Origin: Onchocerca volvulus
Taxonomy: Eukaryota; Nematoda; Chromadorea; Rhabditida; Onchocercidae
NCBI GenBank assembly: GCA_000499405.2
Contig: HG738140.1
Coordinates: forward strand, 10,939,560-11,003,559
DNA: 64,000 bases
Direction of reading: 5' to 3'
Made by a program: the position numbers and the translations under genes. A model generated the notes under the pieces. It had not been told where the DNA came from, did not search any database, and saw only the letters and a program-made list of their open reading frames with translations. Shown one piece after another: positions 1-13,045 of the stretch (within the stretch, counting starts at the first letter, position 1; every line of letters starts with the position of its first letter).

Positions 1-58
1 TTTTTTATATTTTTTGTATGGATTAATACTTATGAAGAAATTCCTAAAATCAAATAAC

Positions 59-3000
59 CGAGAATGCTGAAATGCTTCCAGGTGTTCCATAACCACTTGA
101 TGATGGAAGAGATGCAACTGACCAACGTCTATTATCTTGAGCTGACGCTAATGACGTTGTACGTGAACTATTTGTTCTGAAATAGTACGATTTAGTATAT
201 GTCTCTAGTTCATTCTTTATTCCTTATTTCTAAAAAACAAATCTCGTTGAAATAAGTTTTTTTTTTTTGCATTTTTCGCATGGAAATAAAAAGAGCATTT
301 GAAAAGATCAAAGGACACAAACCTAAGCGGCACAGCTACTGGATTTGTTTTTCCATGAAGAAAGGGGCATAGAACAACACGACTAGGCGATCGGCACTTT
401 CGCGCAAGAATAGGAGATGCTGAAGCATTCAAACTTCGACGATACCCAAGATTACTTGTCGATGAACACAAAAGATGACTCCCATCTTTTCGCTAGAAAT
501 TCTGTTTGATTTGCATAAAATTGGTTCAACTATATCAAAAGAAAGCTATGCAAAATTGTTGTGCTTCAACGATATTTGCATTAATAGGAACATGAAATTA
601 TTGATAGTGGGGTAAAAATATAAAGTAAATCATTTCCTTCCTTAAGAAAGGGAAGAAAAAAAGAATCAACAATTAGAAAGGATAAAAAGTAAATGAAAGA
701 TTAAGTATTTACTAACATGTAACAATAAATCATCAGCAAGAATATTTCTTAAATTGACCTTTTCAAATCTAATTCAAAAAATATAACATACTCGGAGATT
801 AGAAGATGACTGAACTGATGCAGAAATTTGTGGATCGGAATGACCTAATGAAGAGTTACGCACTCGCACCATATTTCCTAACATTGCAATATGGTTTGAA
901 CAAGAAGAGTCCACTGATTTTTGACTAAGCATACCTAAAACTTGGAATTCAAAATGTCCAGTGAATACAACATTTTGCAGCAATACCAATATTAAACTTC
1001 AATAACTTTATTTAACAACTCTGGCTCCGACAAAATCACTGTTAACGCCTTGGAATTTGTTTTTCTAACTTTTTTCTAGAATCAATGATAATCCGAAGTT
1101 GAGGTTTTTATTAAATTAAAATTAGTCAGTAAATGAGAATCGAACAAGAGATTATATATCGCAAATTAAAAAAAGAGAAATAAGACATTGCAGAAGCACT
1201 TAGAAATAATGGCAAAATGTGGGTAAAAGAATACGTAATGAGGCTACGATGAAAAATAAGAAAAGTAAAGTGGACAGAAATAAACTAATGGAGTTGAGAA
1301 AATCCTTGAAAGTGATCACTTCTCGGTCCTATATATTGAGTAAACGACAATTTAATTGGTTTTATTGAGAGCGAGCCACAAATCTATCTCAACAGCATTT
1401 CGCTTATAAATGGTATACAAGTAAAAATTATATTGGCACTTAGAAACAAGTGCCAGAGATGAAGTATTTCCTTTTCTTTCATCTTTCCTTGAATCATCTA
1501 AATGTATTAATAATATGTAAAACATACTTTTTAAATAGAGTGAAACTATCTATACAGCAATAACTTTGATCAAATCGTCATCTGAATAAAAATACAGTTC
1601 TATAATATTCGTTTCGAAATGCGAACATATTTTAAGTTGATTTTTTTTTTTAATAATTTAGTATTATCAGCTGATCTTAATGTTAATATTTTAACAGAAA
1701 ATTAGGATCAGAGTATCTGATTTTAGAAGTATTCCATAAATCTCTTAGCCGTATCAAAAAATGATAGCAAAAAAAAAAAAAAAAATAAATTCCTAAAAAG
1801 CGACATTAGCAATTTACTCAATTTTATTTTGGAATCTAATTTATTCAATAAACAGTGAGTCGCACATCTCATCCTAAAGGGTATTCAAGAATGAAGCAAC
1901 TTTAATAGGCATAAATTGGAAAAGAAGAAAGCAAAATTAATGAGATACATCAAAAAAATGCAGAAAATATGATATGCTTTAATATTTAAAACGTTCATCA
2001 AGTGGTTCTCTGGAAGATGAAAGTTTTTCTATTTTTACACAAATCTGAACCATCAACACTTTACACTAGCTGAATACTCATCCCAACAGGGGTGGGAGTT
2101 TAGATGAAATTACTATAAACGATCATGTATGCTATGCTTTCGAGTTATCAACAGCTGCTTTGAAATAAGTGACCATGCACTGCTAGTTTCATCAAGTAGG
2201 AAAACCAAAAAAGCAACTCAGAAATGATCTTATCGCTATGAAAATAAAAATTAAACACATTTGTAACATAGACTGTTTTCTTCAGCTGAATGCTTTACAA
2301 TAATGAGGAGAAAAAATTACTTGTCTGATCAGCAATAATAGATAGATCTTAATGATCTGTCATTTGCTTTATTGATGTAACATTTCTCATAAATATGACT
2401 TATCACATTTTCGATAGATATGAAAATTCTGATGCATGTCTATAAAACAAAACTGCTCCGCTTACATGTCCTTTTAATGCATGACATTCAAAAATCAGAC
2501 TTAACAAACTTTCACACTGCAGTTTACTCTAAATTTCAATCAAGATGACAAACGTCAAGAATAAATGACCACCACAATCGCAAAATCCCAAAAAGCAGCA
2601 ACAGATCTTCAACAACTATCTAATTTTGTAACAAAGCTTTGAGATGTTATTTAGAAGTGTATTACTTCATTTTTTCTACCTTAATAAGCATATTTTTTTA
2701 GCTCAGAAACTGAAAATCTATACAAAATAGGAAGCAAAATTTTGTGAACATTCGATCCATATATTAAGCAGAATACACTGCTGCAAACTTATCAAACAGA
2801 ATTTATCTAAATCAACATCAGTCATTATCAATTTCCAGCTTCAGTGATGTAAAATTTACTAAAATGCTTTTACCGACCTCAGCATGAAACTTAAAATTGA
2901 CGTCTTCAAAATAGATCCGTGTGAGTTTCCCATTTTTAAATTGGTAGCAGCCATGATCAATGTTCTTATTTTGCAATCATAAACGAAAGCATACTAAAAT

Positions 3001-4213
3001 ATGGATGAAAAATACTTCAAACTATTGCCATTAATCTAGTGGCAAACGACAAATTTAATCTGCCCTAATTAAAACAATATAATAAAAGAAATGTTCATTT
3101 CTTACCAGACAAACGCCTCCCTTGTTTGTGTGACATCTGCACTAAAAACCGGCTCTCTAAATTATCAGCACTACCTCTGTCGATAGCAGTTTTTGTACCA
3201 ACTGTGGGGCCTGAAATTCTTGTGACATGAGACCAATGAATTGAACTTCACCATAATATCTGTAGTTCCATGATTTAGAATTTATTAAAATGATATAATT
3301 CATCTGGAAAAGAAAAAGGCAAAAATTAACTTTTAAATGAATCTGATTACATCATTTCGCTAAAAAAAAAAAAACAGACCTTTAGAACTTGCAATGGTAC
3401 GAGGCAACTGATAGGATGCAATCATTTTTTGCCGTGACAAGCGATGCTCTTCATCAAATTCTGATGATAGTCCGTGAAAATTATTCTGCGTAGAAAGTGA
3501 ACGAACAGGGCGAAGTAATATGGGTGAAAGCATCAAAGAAGGAGTTGAATCGACGGGTGATGGCTAAAAATCCTTTAAAAATATTCGAATTTCAATATTT
3601 TTGTTGAATTTATTTTTGCAGGGAAAGCTTTTCTTTGTGAAACATTTGCATTTTCAACATCTCTTAAAAAAGAGACAGTGTTAAAGAGAGGCAAGTGAAA
3701 TTTACGAATACAAGAACATAATCAGATAACAATTCAACTTAATTTTGTTGGCCGCTGCTTATGGCATGCATATGTGTTTGTTACTTTCAGTTTCTTAAAA
3801 GTGAACTGAAGGGAGGAGGAGCTTAGAAATACTTTCTTTAATAATTACATATTCTCTATTCCTTCATTCCTCTCTTTGATTTTCTTCAGTCTTTTAAAAT
3901 AGTTCGCTCATCTTTTCATTATTTTATTACTAGTAATCATACAAGACAAAATTTACTAATCGAATTAAGGTATAACGATATTCTTAATAAACTACACCAT
4001 ACGATCGTTAAAAACTGATAACATTAAAAAAGAAACAACCATGAGAGGAACAACAGCAGGTATTTTTTTCCGAAAGGTAATGTGGGCATCGTTGAATCCA
4101 GAACATTGCGGTGAGCATAATGTTTGTGAATTCTTCTCCGGCCATCTTTTTTCGTGCTCTTCATGCGAAGTATCTTTCTTAAGCAGTTCATCCGACCAAT
4201 TAGTGCCATTCAT
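59..4213 (-). CDS. kin-4: MAST-family serine/threonine kinase, N-terminal exons (partial)
   Basis: Microtubule-associated Ser/Thr kinases carry a Ser-rich N-terminus, a MAST pre-kinase domain, an AGC kinase domain and a PDZ domain. Only the N-terminal part is here. Exons, in order of transcription: 4213-4040 (tentative first exon, start ATG at 4213), 3563-3380, 3210-3106, 934-792, 492-323 and 176-59, 298 codons in all with every phase agreeing. Two stretches identify the family: VRVRNSSLGHSDP in exon 4 matches the MAST motif VRMRNQSLGQSAP, and RRWSVASLPSSSGYGTP in exon 6 matches the MAST RRWSLASLPSSGYGT block. The last visible exon ends in a GT donor at 58-57, so the pre-kinase, kinase and PDZ domains lie beyond the left edge. 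Intron 3 is long (about 2.2 kb) and I see nothing recognisable in it. The family call is firm; the first exon is weaker because its donor (GTTGTT) is poor and its sequence is not conserved. Confidence 0.8.
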
Positions 4214-6097
4214 TTCAACATCAGCACTATATTTTAAAACAAACCATGTTCACTTCATCAGCTGTTATCTGAAAATGTGCATCTATTCAAACGCTTACAA
4301 ATCATTGTTATTATTTGAACACGAGGCGAAATCTGAAAAAAAAAAAGTGACACAACTGTTCTGATATCCAAATCGTAAAACATTGTGCCAATTACCAATT
4401 TCAATTAACAAATAATTGGCAGCATATGGTGACATGCTGAATGTAGCAATGAATTAGTCTTACTAACCAAAGTTAAGCAGAAACTGCTGGACAATTTGAG
4501 ATCATGGCCCAATGAATGGTCTTTTCTGTCTATTATTGGTTGTGTATTGAAAATGCCAAAAAAAACAAGACAAAATACATAAAAACAGTGACTTTTCTTT
4601 CTAATAGCAATTTATACTTTATTTTTATTGCTAGAATTACAACAGATGAATAGCGAATAAGTTAAACTGGTAAAGAATTAATTAAGAGAAAGTTACGCTT
4701 TTCTCCCGCATGCTTTATTTCGTTTTTTAAATAATGAGTTGATGGAATTTGTGGCAAAATTCCAGCAACAATAGCTTTTATTTTCACACAGAAGTATCTG
4801 AAGTGCATTTATTTGCTTTATTTTTGTCCATTTTAATCTTTTCGTTCCCATTTAATCAACTTTTTTAATATGCCAGGAAGTATTACTTGAAAAGATTTGA
4901 GTTCACTACAGCGATTGAATGAAGCAGAAACCATCATTTATAAACCATTGGCATATTGAATCAATCAAAACTTCTGCTTTCTTCACTTAATGGATTTTAT
5001 AGCTTATCTGAATGAAAGTAAGAATCCTGCATTCAGTTTTTCTGTCACATATATCATTAGTCTTCTTTTGGAAAGAAAAGTGAGATATTATTGCCTTTAA
5101 TGGGAAGGAAAGTTGGAAGAGAGAAGAAAAAAAGAGTAGAGAAGGAAGTAAGGTTACACGATCTCCGATGGAAAGGAAAGAAAGAGAAGGATATGTCAAG
5201 ATTACGATCTCTTAAAATTTTGTTCAGCCAATTGCTCAATCGATTTGCAATAATCAAAGTCCGTCGATGTGATAATACTGATACTATGTCGTGCATTAAC
5301 TCTGGATTTCTATTCTATTATCGTCATTTGACCTTTTCTAAACGTTGATAAGAAAAGATAAGCACTAAATGTGCAATATGGTGGTTAAACAAGAACGGAT
5401 CGATGCCGTATGGTACGACTGACGTGATGAGACGGATGGGAGTATGTAAAAGTTAAATACTGGCAAGATTCCTTCCGTGACAAGTGAAGGAGCATAAGTT
5501 TTGGCAGATAAGTATTTGAGATTTTGACTATCCTTGGACGCTTAGTGGGATTGCTATTTACTATCAAGGTGTGCTTACTGTAATGAATGGAAGTGGAGAG
5601 TTAAATGACGTTCATAAAGATTGAGACTGCGCAATATGCAGAATAACAATATCAACTCATCTTTAACAAACATACAATTTACCTCCGCTATCTACTTCAA
5701 CATCAAACGAATCTCCTCCGAAAACGAAAAGATCTTTTCGTTTTCATTTTGTCTCACCAAATCATCTTCTGCTATTGTAACGTATTGAAATTTCATTATC
5801 AAATCAACCCAAAGGCAATTTGCCAAAACAGATTGATAAAGATGTGGCCATGGCCGTTATTAATGTGACGCTTTGACATAAGGTATTGAGTCTGATATAT
5901 GTGTGGGATTATTAACGCAAAGTGTGGGTCTCCTTAGTTTCGAAATGTTCTGATATTATTGAAATATATTGTTAAAGTTCTTCTAAAAATTTCTGATATT
6001 GTTGAAATTTATAACTAAAAAAGAATGGAAGCAGTTGTGAAAAATAAATAGGATAATTGCAGCGTTTCAAAGTGGTAAAGAATCAATTGGGAAGGTA
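4214..6097. other. intergenic region between divergent MAST and MISO genes
   Basis: This 1.9 kb region separates two genes that start away from each other, so it should hold both promoters. The open frames in it are short, overlap on opposite strands and resemble no family I know. A TTGCAG acceptor at 6056-6061 lies 36 bases before the MISO start codon. It could receive a trans-spliced leader or a cis-spliced 5' UTR exon. Confidence 0.5.
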
Positions 6098-8260
6098 ATG
6101 GCGCATAAAGTAATGGTCAGGGAAGCTGGTGATCGTCACTACGCTACTTTGATCAGGGTTTGATTTTAATTTCATTTCGATTGAAATCTAATCTTTTATT
6201 GCTCGCAGTATTTCCAGGTTTATAATTTTCTATTAATATCCAATGCCTTAGCAAGAAAAGAGAGGAACATTTCAATACTTGGCAACACTCTGAAATTTCA
6301 TCGTTTTAGAGTATATTATGAAATATTTGCATTACAGGGTGTTGTTTACGGCGGAGGAATTCTGGGCATTATCTTATTCGTTCGGAAAACACGAATGGTA
6401 CTTTCTTAGCTTTTGTCACAAGCATAATTTTGAGCCGCTTTGAAATATGGAACTGTCCTAATTTTGTACCTGCCATTTCATATCCATTTGTCAGAGATTT
6501 TTGAAAAGAAAATCAAGTCACGCATTATGTTACGAAATTTATTTATCTGTTTTTCATTTTAAACTGGATATTGTCATTTAACTTTCACCAGCTGAAATTA
6601 TCATTACCAAGAAGGAGAAAGTGTGTATTTTTTTTTATAGTGTGCTGGGCCAATTCTGAAATGATGACTTCTCGTTAATCATTGATGGGAAATGTTGTAC
6701 TTTATTTCGATTTGATTTTGCGAATTGCAGTTTGCGAGATATGAAAAAGTATCAGAAATACCGCTTGAGATATACAAAAAGCAACTTGAACTGAAAGGAA
6801 TTGTTCGTGCTGTTCATTCAAATGGTTATATGAAAGTTGAGCATGTACCAACTTTCACGATGCCGAAATTTCTTGCTAAAAAGAAATCCATCCAGGTAAT
6901 GTATGGTTTTAATATTTTAAATTTATAAATATATTCGAGTGCATGTTTTTAATTAGTTATTCATTCGAGTAATTTCCATAATTTTTGGCTGATTTATGAA
7001 GAGGAAAAGAAGTAGAGAAGGAATAATTACTCACTGGTTGAAGTATTTTCGAAATACTTTAGAAAATTGTGTAGCCAGGATTGCTGAATATACGACTTGC
7101 GGGTATTGATGTTTCGGACGTTGGTTCGGAATATCTTGCAAAAGATGTGCGTTTGCGTAGTAGTCAGATATTTTTCTCTGCCATCAAGCCTATTGAAAAT
7201 AACACATGCATCGATGCTGAAATTTATTTAAGGAAGGTCATTCTTTGAATTTTTCAAAATTTTTTTTTTTTTCAAGATATAATCTGATTTTAAAGTTAAT
7301 ATGATCGCACGACTTTACATATAATTTTACTTCATGCAGTCTTTATAGAATCGATTTCTGCAAATAAATTTAAATGTGGATTTGGTACGTCGAGGTTTTG
7401 CACGTGTAATACCACTGAGTAATCCAGAGCATGTGGATGCATTGAAGACCAATTCCTCGTATTCAAGGTTGATGTCAAAATTGATCATGTCTGAAAAGGT
7501 TTTTTTTTTTTCCTGATATAGTTGAAAAATCATGCTTTAACGATCAAACACAAAAATGTTGAAAATCTTTTCAAATTAAGACTGAACTTTCTTTAGAATT
7601 CTTCATCTTGATATTTAACCAATCTTATTATTTGTATGGAAATTCTTTAGATCGCTGATCGTCGAGGATTAGGCTTATGGACTCGTGATACATGGGCAGA
7701 AATTGTATTTTCATATCCTTTCACTTTGAAACAGATTATCCGTTCAGCAGCAATAACAAGATTTCTGGTAATTTAAAAACCGTTATAAAATTATGCTAAG
7801 TTGGAAACCTTTTTGAAGAAGAGAAATTTAACCAATTTATATAATTTCAATCTTCTGGAAGAGTGATTAAAAAAAAAAATTTTTTTTTCTCTTCTTTTAT
7901 CCTGATGGAATGCTGTGTAAATTGAATAAAAGTAATGTTATTGGCATTACTGGTGACTTTTTCGGTAATTGTTTTCATTATAAAAAATGCAATATCACCA
8001 TCTCACTATCCACTTTTATGATAAGACATTCTTGTTGTGGGGATTAGATATTTATGTTAAATATTTGCAATTTTTAGATAGCAACTGCAGTTGCTGGCAA
8101 AGAAATGCTTATCAGTGGGAATCGCATATCGAAACGAACGATTAAAGTCATCGTTGCTTTAAGCCAGAAAACATTTATAATGATGCAACAATTAGTGGAT
8201 GCATCATTGAGATTAAATAGTATGATGAAAAGGAGGATTGATAAGTTTTCATCGAAGTAA
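6098..8260 (+). CDS. C3orf33/MISO homologue, mitochondrial inner-membrane protein
   Basis: Seven phase-0 exons: 6098-6157, 6338-6397, 6731-6895, 7075-7236, 7349-7498, 7651-7767 and 8078-8260, giving 298 residues; I recall human C3orf33 as about 294. A short hydrophobic segment near residues 21-37 (GVVYGGGILGIILFVRK) matches the single N-terminal membrane helix of the family. It is followed by a staphylococcal-nuclease-like fold region: IPLEIYKKQLELKGIVRAV aligns with IPVEFIRRNVKLRGRLRRI of the human protein, and NIRLAGIDVSDVG with VKLAGVELAETG. The Drosophila member (MISO) is described as organising inner-membrane subdomains. The nuclease catalytic residues do not look preserved, as in the rest of the family, so enzymatic activity is unlikely. 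The acceptor for exon 4 must be the GTGTAG at 7069-7074, because the earlier CTTTAG would bring in an in-frame stop. The next gene, phb-2, starts 506 bp downstream on the same strand. Confidence 0.8.
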
Positions 8261-8766
8261 ATTCGATCAATGAAGTTATCATACACTGTATTTTAATATT
8301 TAGTCAATTTGGTTAAAATATTTGCAAATATTTTAAGTTATTTGCATTAGTCGCTGTTAAAATATGTATTTATCTCATTTGTTTTTTCAGTTTCTTAGAT
8401 ACCACGTTTTATTAAATTAGATTTTCTAGAATGTTGATTATATTTTAGATTTGTTTGATCTATCTGCAAATACTGAATGCTTTACATGAAAAGTATGTAA
8501 AAATACACTGATAAAAATTTCATGCATTGATAAAAATCTCTCTTCATTCAATTTAACAAGTGTTTGTATCGGTTCATATATTTGCATTTACTCTTATATC
8601 GACGTTTTCACAACTTTTTCTAGTTGAATTCTTTGTAATATCACACACATAGAGAATAATGAAAGCATTGGTTAAGTCCTTCCTATGCTTTATTTATTGA
8701 TTATAACTGCAGATATTCGAATTTTTTAATTTCTCTTTGTTATTAAAAAAATCTTTTTGCGTTTAG
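8261..8766 (+). other. MISO/phb-2 intercistronic region
   Basis: This 506-bp AT-rich spacer holds no open frame of note. It ends in a pyrimidine-rich tract and TTTAG immediately before the phb-2 start codon. The spacing is longer than the roughly 100 bp usual in C. elegans operons but within what I would accept for a filarial operon. Whether it carries a polyadenylation signal and a trans-splice site cannot be settled from sequence alone. Confidence 0.4.
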
Positions 8767-11138
8767 ATGGCTAATTTCGAGAAAGTATTGATGGATGTTG
8801 GTCCGAAGGGTCTCGCTCTTATAGCTGGCGCTGTGGCTACTGGATTTGGCATGAAGGAATCTCTCTTTTCTGGTATTCCCATTTTTTCAGATTATTTTGG
8901 CACCGTAATTTCCACCAATATAATTAAATCCTTAAAGAATTCATGTTTGCTGAAATTTGCTGATTTTTCGCTTATATGCATTTTTTGTATTACCGAAGAT
9001 GATATTTTTTGAAGTTTATTTGATTGTTTTACTCCAGAAATTCCTATGAATCAGAGAAAATATATATATATATAAGGAGAAATTTGTACAATTTAGAACT
9101 CTAGCTTGGTTGATGTTTTTAGTTGATGCTGGACACAGAGCAATAATATTCAACAGAATTGGTGGTATTGGTGATGCTGTCTATAAAGAAGGGCTACACT
9201 TCCGAGTACCGTGGTTCCAATATCCAATTATATATGATATTCGTGCTCGGCCCAACCAGATTCGTTCACCGACCGGAAGCAAGGATTTGCAGGTTGTTTT
9301 TTGTTCTTTAATTTTTTGTGCTTTATGTCTGCTTCAGAAAACATTTTTCTAGATGAAAAGTTTATTTGCTCTTCAGTTATGTGTTACAAGAATATTGCAT
9401 ATCGCTATATTTTAATCTATTGCGGTTTTCAAAAAAAATAGATACATCAGTTGATAATCATTTGTTTTTGAACATTTAGATGGTAAATATTGGTTTGCGT
9501 GTTCTTTCACGTCCCGATCCTTCGTCATTACCAAAAATATATCGGATGCTAGGACAGAACTGGGAAGAAAGAATTTTACCTTCAATCTGCAATGAGGTTT
9601 GTGATCCACGATTCCAAGATTATAATATTTTAAAATATAATTCGAAAACTAGTTGAGTCAAGAGAACAAGTTCGGTTTTATATTCAACCCGTTACGATGT
9701 TTTAGGACATTAAAAAATGTTCATGCTTACAAGATGTTAAGAATAGCCATTGGTTATACCATTTTTAAGGAATCTTTTAAGTTTGAATAAAATAAGATCT
9801 TTATTTATTTCGCATAAAAGTAGTGTTCGGAATGATCAGCAAAATCAAATCCATTGTGCATATAATCTTTCAGAATATCCATAGAAATCTTTCATTAATA
9901 CCTGGGAGAAATTTTATATAATAAATACCGTTTTTTTGCATGTTATTCGTAAAATCTCCAAATTTGCACTGTATGTTTGCATTGCTTTTTATATAGGTCC
10001 TCAAAAGTGTTGTAGCAAAATTTAACGCTTCCCAGTTGATAACACAACGTCAACAAGTTTCTTTACTTGTTCGTAAAGGTCTCATCGGTGAGTGTCATTT
10101 GATTATTTCTTTATTTGGTAACCATCAATACTTTTTGTCAGTTCTCCAATATTTATTTCTCATTCTGATATTGTTCATACCAAAATGCAAAGTTCGTTCC
10201 AAAGAGGTTGTGATTATTTGTTCGATAATTATTTATTCATTGAAAATTTTTAAGAGAGAGCATTGGATTTCAACATCATTTTGGACGATGTGGCAATTAC
10301 GGAGTTGGCTTTTTCGCCGCAGTACTCTGCTGCTGTAGAAGCGAAACAAGTTGCCGCACAGGAAGCTCAACGTGCATCATTTCTAGTTGAAAGAGCAAAA
10401 CAGCAGAGACAGGAAAAAATTGTCCAGGCTGAGGGTGAAGCTCAGTCTGCCAAACTTGTACGTTGATTATACTACTGTTTTTTCAATTTTGTTGAAATTT
10501 TATTTTTTTTTTTTAGATTTGTTTTTCGTTATTTTATGTAAACGTCGTTAATCTTGGCGAAGCTGAATAGTTTTAAAAAGTTTTCGCTGTAAAAAACGAC
10601 GAAAATCACTAAAGTGCAGCTACGAAAACATTACATAAAAGAGTGATAAAATGTGAATGTTTTTTCGAGACCTGTGCACAATTTTCCGTCTCTGGTGCAT
10701 TCGTACAAAATTCAATTTTGTGTCGAATCGTATTCATCATTTAGAAAGTTTCTTTTTTGCAGATAGGCGAAGCAATTAAACGGGATCCAGGTTTCTTAAA
10801 GTTGCGTAAAATTCGTGCAGCTCAAAAAATCTCGAAAATCATATCTGAAACAGCGAACAATAGAGTTAGTTTTATTTGAAGAAATTCTTCAAAATTATTA
10901 ATATTTATAGAATTTGACTCCCAAATCAGTAATAAGTTCTCCTGATTTTCTTGATTATTTGATTCAAAGATGTCGATGTTACTGGTTCTGAGCTGTTTAT
11001 GTGAAACATATTGGATCTTAATTTGAATAATTCATGTATTTTAATTTGCAGGTCTATCTACCATCCGGAGGTCTCATGCTAAATATTGCCGATGAAGATT
11101 ATCTTAATGTTGACAGTAAAGACAGATTGAAGCGGTGA
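8767..11138 (+). CDS. phb-2: prohibitin-2, SPFH-domain subunit of the mitochondrial prohibitin ring
   Basis: Prohibitin-2 assembles with prohibitin-1 into a ring in the mitochondrial inner membrane. The ring scaffolds proteases and membrane organisation. Exons: 8767-8872, 9123-9292, 9480-9596, 9997-10087, 10255-10457, 10763-10864 and 11052-11138, total 291 residues, against about 294-299 in other animals. Visible in order: an N-terminal hydrophobic anchor ([14 protein letters not shown], residues 15-28); the SPFH core beginning [16 protein letters not shown]; the hallmark [35 protein letters not shown]; and the charged coiled coil [18 protein letters not shown] followed by [15 protein letters not shown]. 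All junctions are in phase. The start codon directly follows a TTTAG acceptor, so either the ATG is the first base after a trans-spliced leader or an untranslated exon lies upstream. The identification is essentially certain. Confidence 0.96.
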
Positions 11139-11619
11139 AATCATTATCGGAAACTTCCGAATTCTTGTATTGGAAATTTCGTTATTTGTATTTCTTAATC
11201 ATAATTTCAAAAAGCTGTTAAATTTCATTTCGTTCCATTTTAGATAAAAGTTTTAAAACTTTTCTAACTGCACATACATAAAGTACTTTTTCTGTATAGC
11301 TGAGATGATTCAGAAAAGCTAGGTAGTGAAAGAAGTTCAGAGCAGCAAAAATAGAAATGTTAAGGATTTTTTTAAATAGTACTGAAACTCGTTGTGATTT
11401 ATTTGTATCTTAATTTGAGGCATTCAAGCAAAGGAGTTTCTACAAATAGAATTAAATTTTATTTGCATGAAATCAGAAACGAAAACATATAATATCGAAA
11501 ATATCATTTCAGACATTGAGTGATCTTCTTGATATTGTACTTTTGAATAAGAGCAAGACGAAAACATTGTTTGGTTTCCTTAAGTACAACCCAACATGGA
11601 ATCATACTTATATCTGCCT

Positions 11620-12134
11620 AAAAAAATCTCTTGAAATTCTTTCCAATACATTTTCAGATTATTATAACCAAACTATGATTTAATCTTAAAATTGTTCTTC
11701 AGCACTGAAATTCGTATATTATGGTGGTGTGAATTAAATATAAATTTGAGCATAAAACCTGAAAGTTGGATTCGAGAATCATTTGGCAGAATATAGACAC
11801 TTGTCACCAGCAGCTGTCCTTTGTACGTTGTACGCACGGCAACAATTGGTATGATAGCAATCCTGAGCAGCACATGACAATAAACGTCGACCGTTATATT
11901 AAAAATATTCAGATTTCTATTATTAAATAATAGAAGAAAAAAAATCTCTTGAAATTCTTTCCAATACTTGAAATTCTTCTCTTGAAATTCTTTCCAATAT
12001 TCAGATTTCTATTATTAAATAATGGAAAAAAAAAAAAATCTCTTGAAATTCTTTCCAATACATTTTCAGATTATTATAACCGAACTATGATTTAATCTTA
12101 AAATTGTTCTTCAGCACTGAAATTCGTATATTAT
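11620..12134. repeat. direct duplication, two units about 103 bp long and 412 bp apart
   Basis: Bases 11620-11722 recur at 12032-12134 with only about one substitution noticed (CCAAAC versus CCGAAC). Between the copies, a TCAGATTTCTATTATTAAAT block occurs twice (about 11909 and 12001), and TCTTGAAATTCTTTCCAATA occurs repeatedly. The near-identity implies a recent local duplication, or the ends of a small repeat unit. Confidence 0.85.
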
Positions 12135-12771
12135 TTTTATATATATAAAAATGTCCCATGGATCTGAGCCAATAAACATTGTCATTAACTGCAATTTTTT
12201 ACAAAATTTAACATTTATTTCACACGCTAATTGAAGGATTTGCAAAAATAAAAAATTAATTTGAAAACTCCACTTCGCAATTACTCGACATTCTTTAATA
12301 AAATGATGCAAAGCATTTTTTTTTTTTTATTCTTTTGATCTATATACTTCCAACTACTTCCTAAGATCAATAGCAACTATTTGTATTGAAAGCATTTTTA
12401 AATTACATATCTTCAACTTGCAGTGATGCTGATTGCAGTGTCATAGACAATTAAAAATGAATGCGATTTATGAATACAAAAAATACATTATATCAAATCA
12501 TTCATTTCAATGATATAAAAATCGTGCTATATTTCTATCTCATGACATTGATTCCAACTGTATTACAGTGATATCCCAAAATCTGCTGTCAAATTATGAT
12601 GTCAATCTATTATTGTTCACGTACTCACGTTTTAGTCTTCATATATCGCAATTTGTAAAATTCGTGATATTTCATACCCTTCAGACAGGTTACTTCTTAG
12701 AAAGTTGGTAATTTAGTACAAGGAATTAGTTATAAACTGGCTTTGCACAAAATAATCAAATAACTTTTGGG

Positions 12772-13045
12772 AATAAGCTTATCATAAATCATAAACGGTA
12801 CTTATTTTGAAAGCGCGAAGACATCACGGTTTTATCAAGATTTTCTTCTTACAACTATTGTATTTACTCTATTCCTATTCTAATTAACACGAATAGAGTT
12901 ATATATAAGTCTTTCTTAAATGATAAAATATTATATAATTAACTAATAGGACTAGAGTAGATGCAATAGCTGTAGAGGAAAATGTTGATAAAACCGTGAT
13001 GCGCTTTCAAAATAAGTACCGTTTATGATTTATGATAAGCTTATT
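12772..13045. repeat. foldback (terminal inverted repeat) element, MITE-like
   Basis: The left arm starts AATAAGCTTATCATAAATCA at 12772 and the right arm, read from 13045 on the minus strand, starts identically. The complementarity continues through ACGGTACTTATTTTGAAAGC and, with small differences, through TCACGGTTTTATCAA and a further stretch of about 40 bases. Each arm is thus about 105 bp, around a roughly 60-bp AT-rich centre. There is no open frame inside, as expected of a non-autonomous foldback or MITE-type element. The element class cannot be named without relatives. Confidence 0.85.

Noticed and set aside
4041..4364. 107-codon plus-strand frame
   Set aside because: It lies antisense over the probable MAST first exon, has no splice support and resembles nothing known; it is probably a shadow.
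9059..9074. TA dinucleotide run
   Set aside because: Simple microsatellite in a phb-2 intron without further significance.
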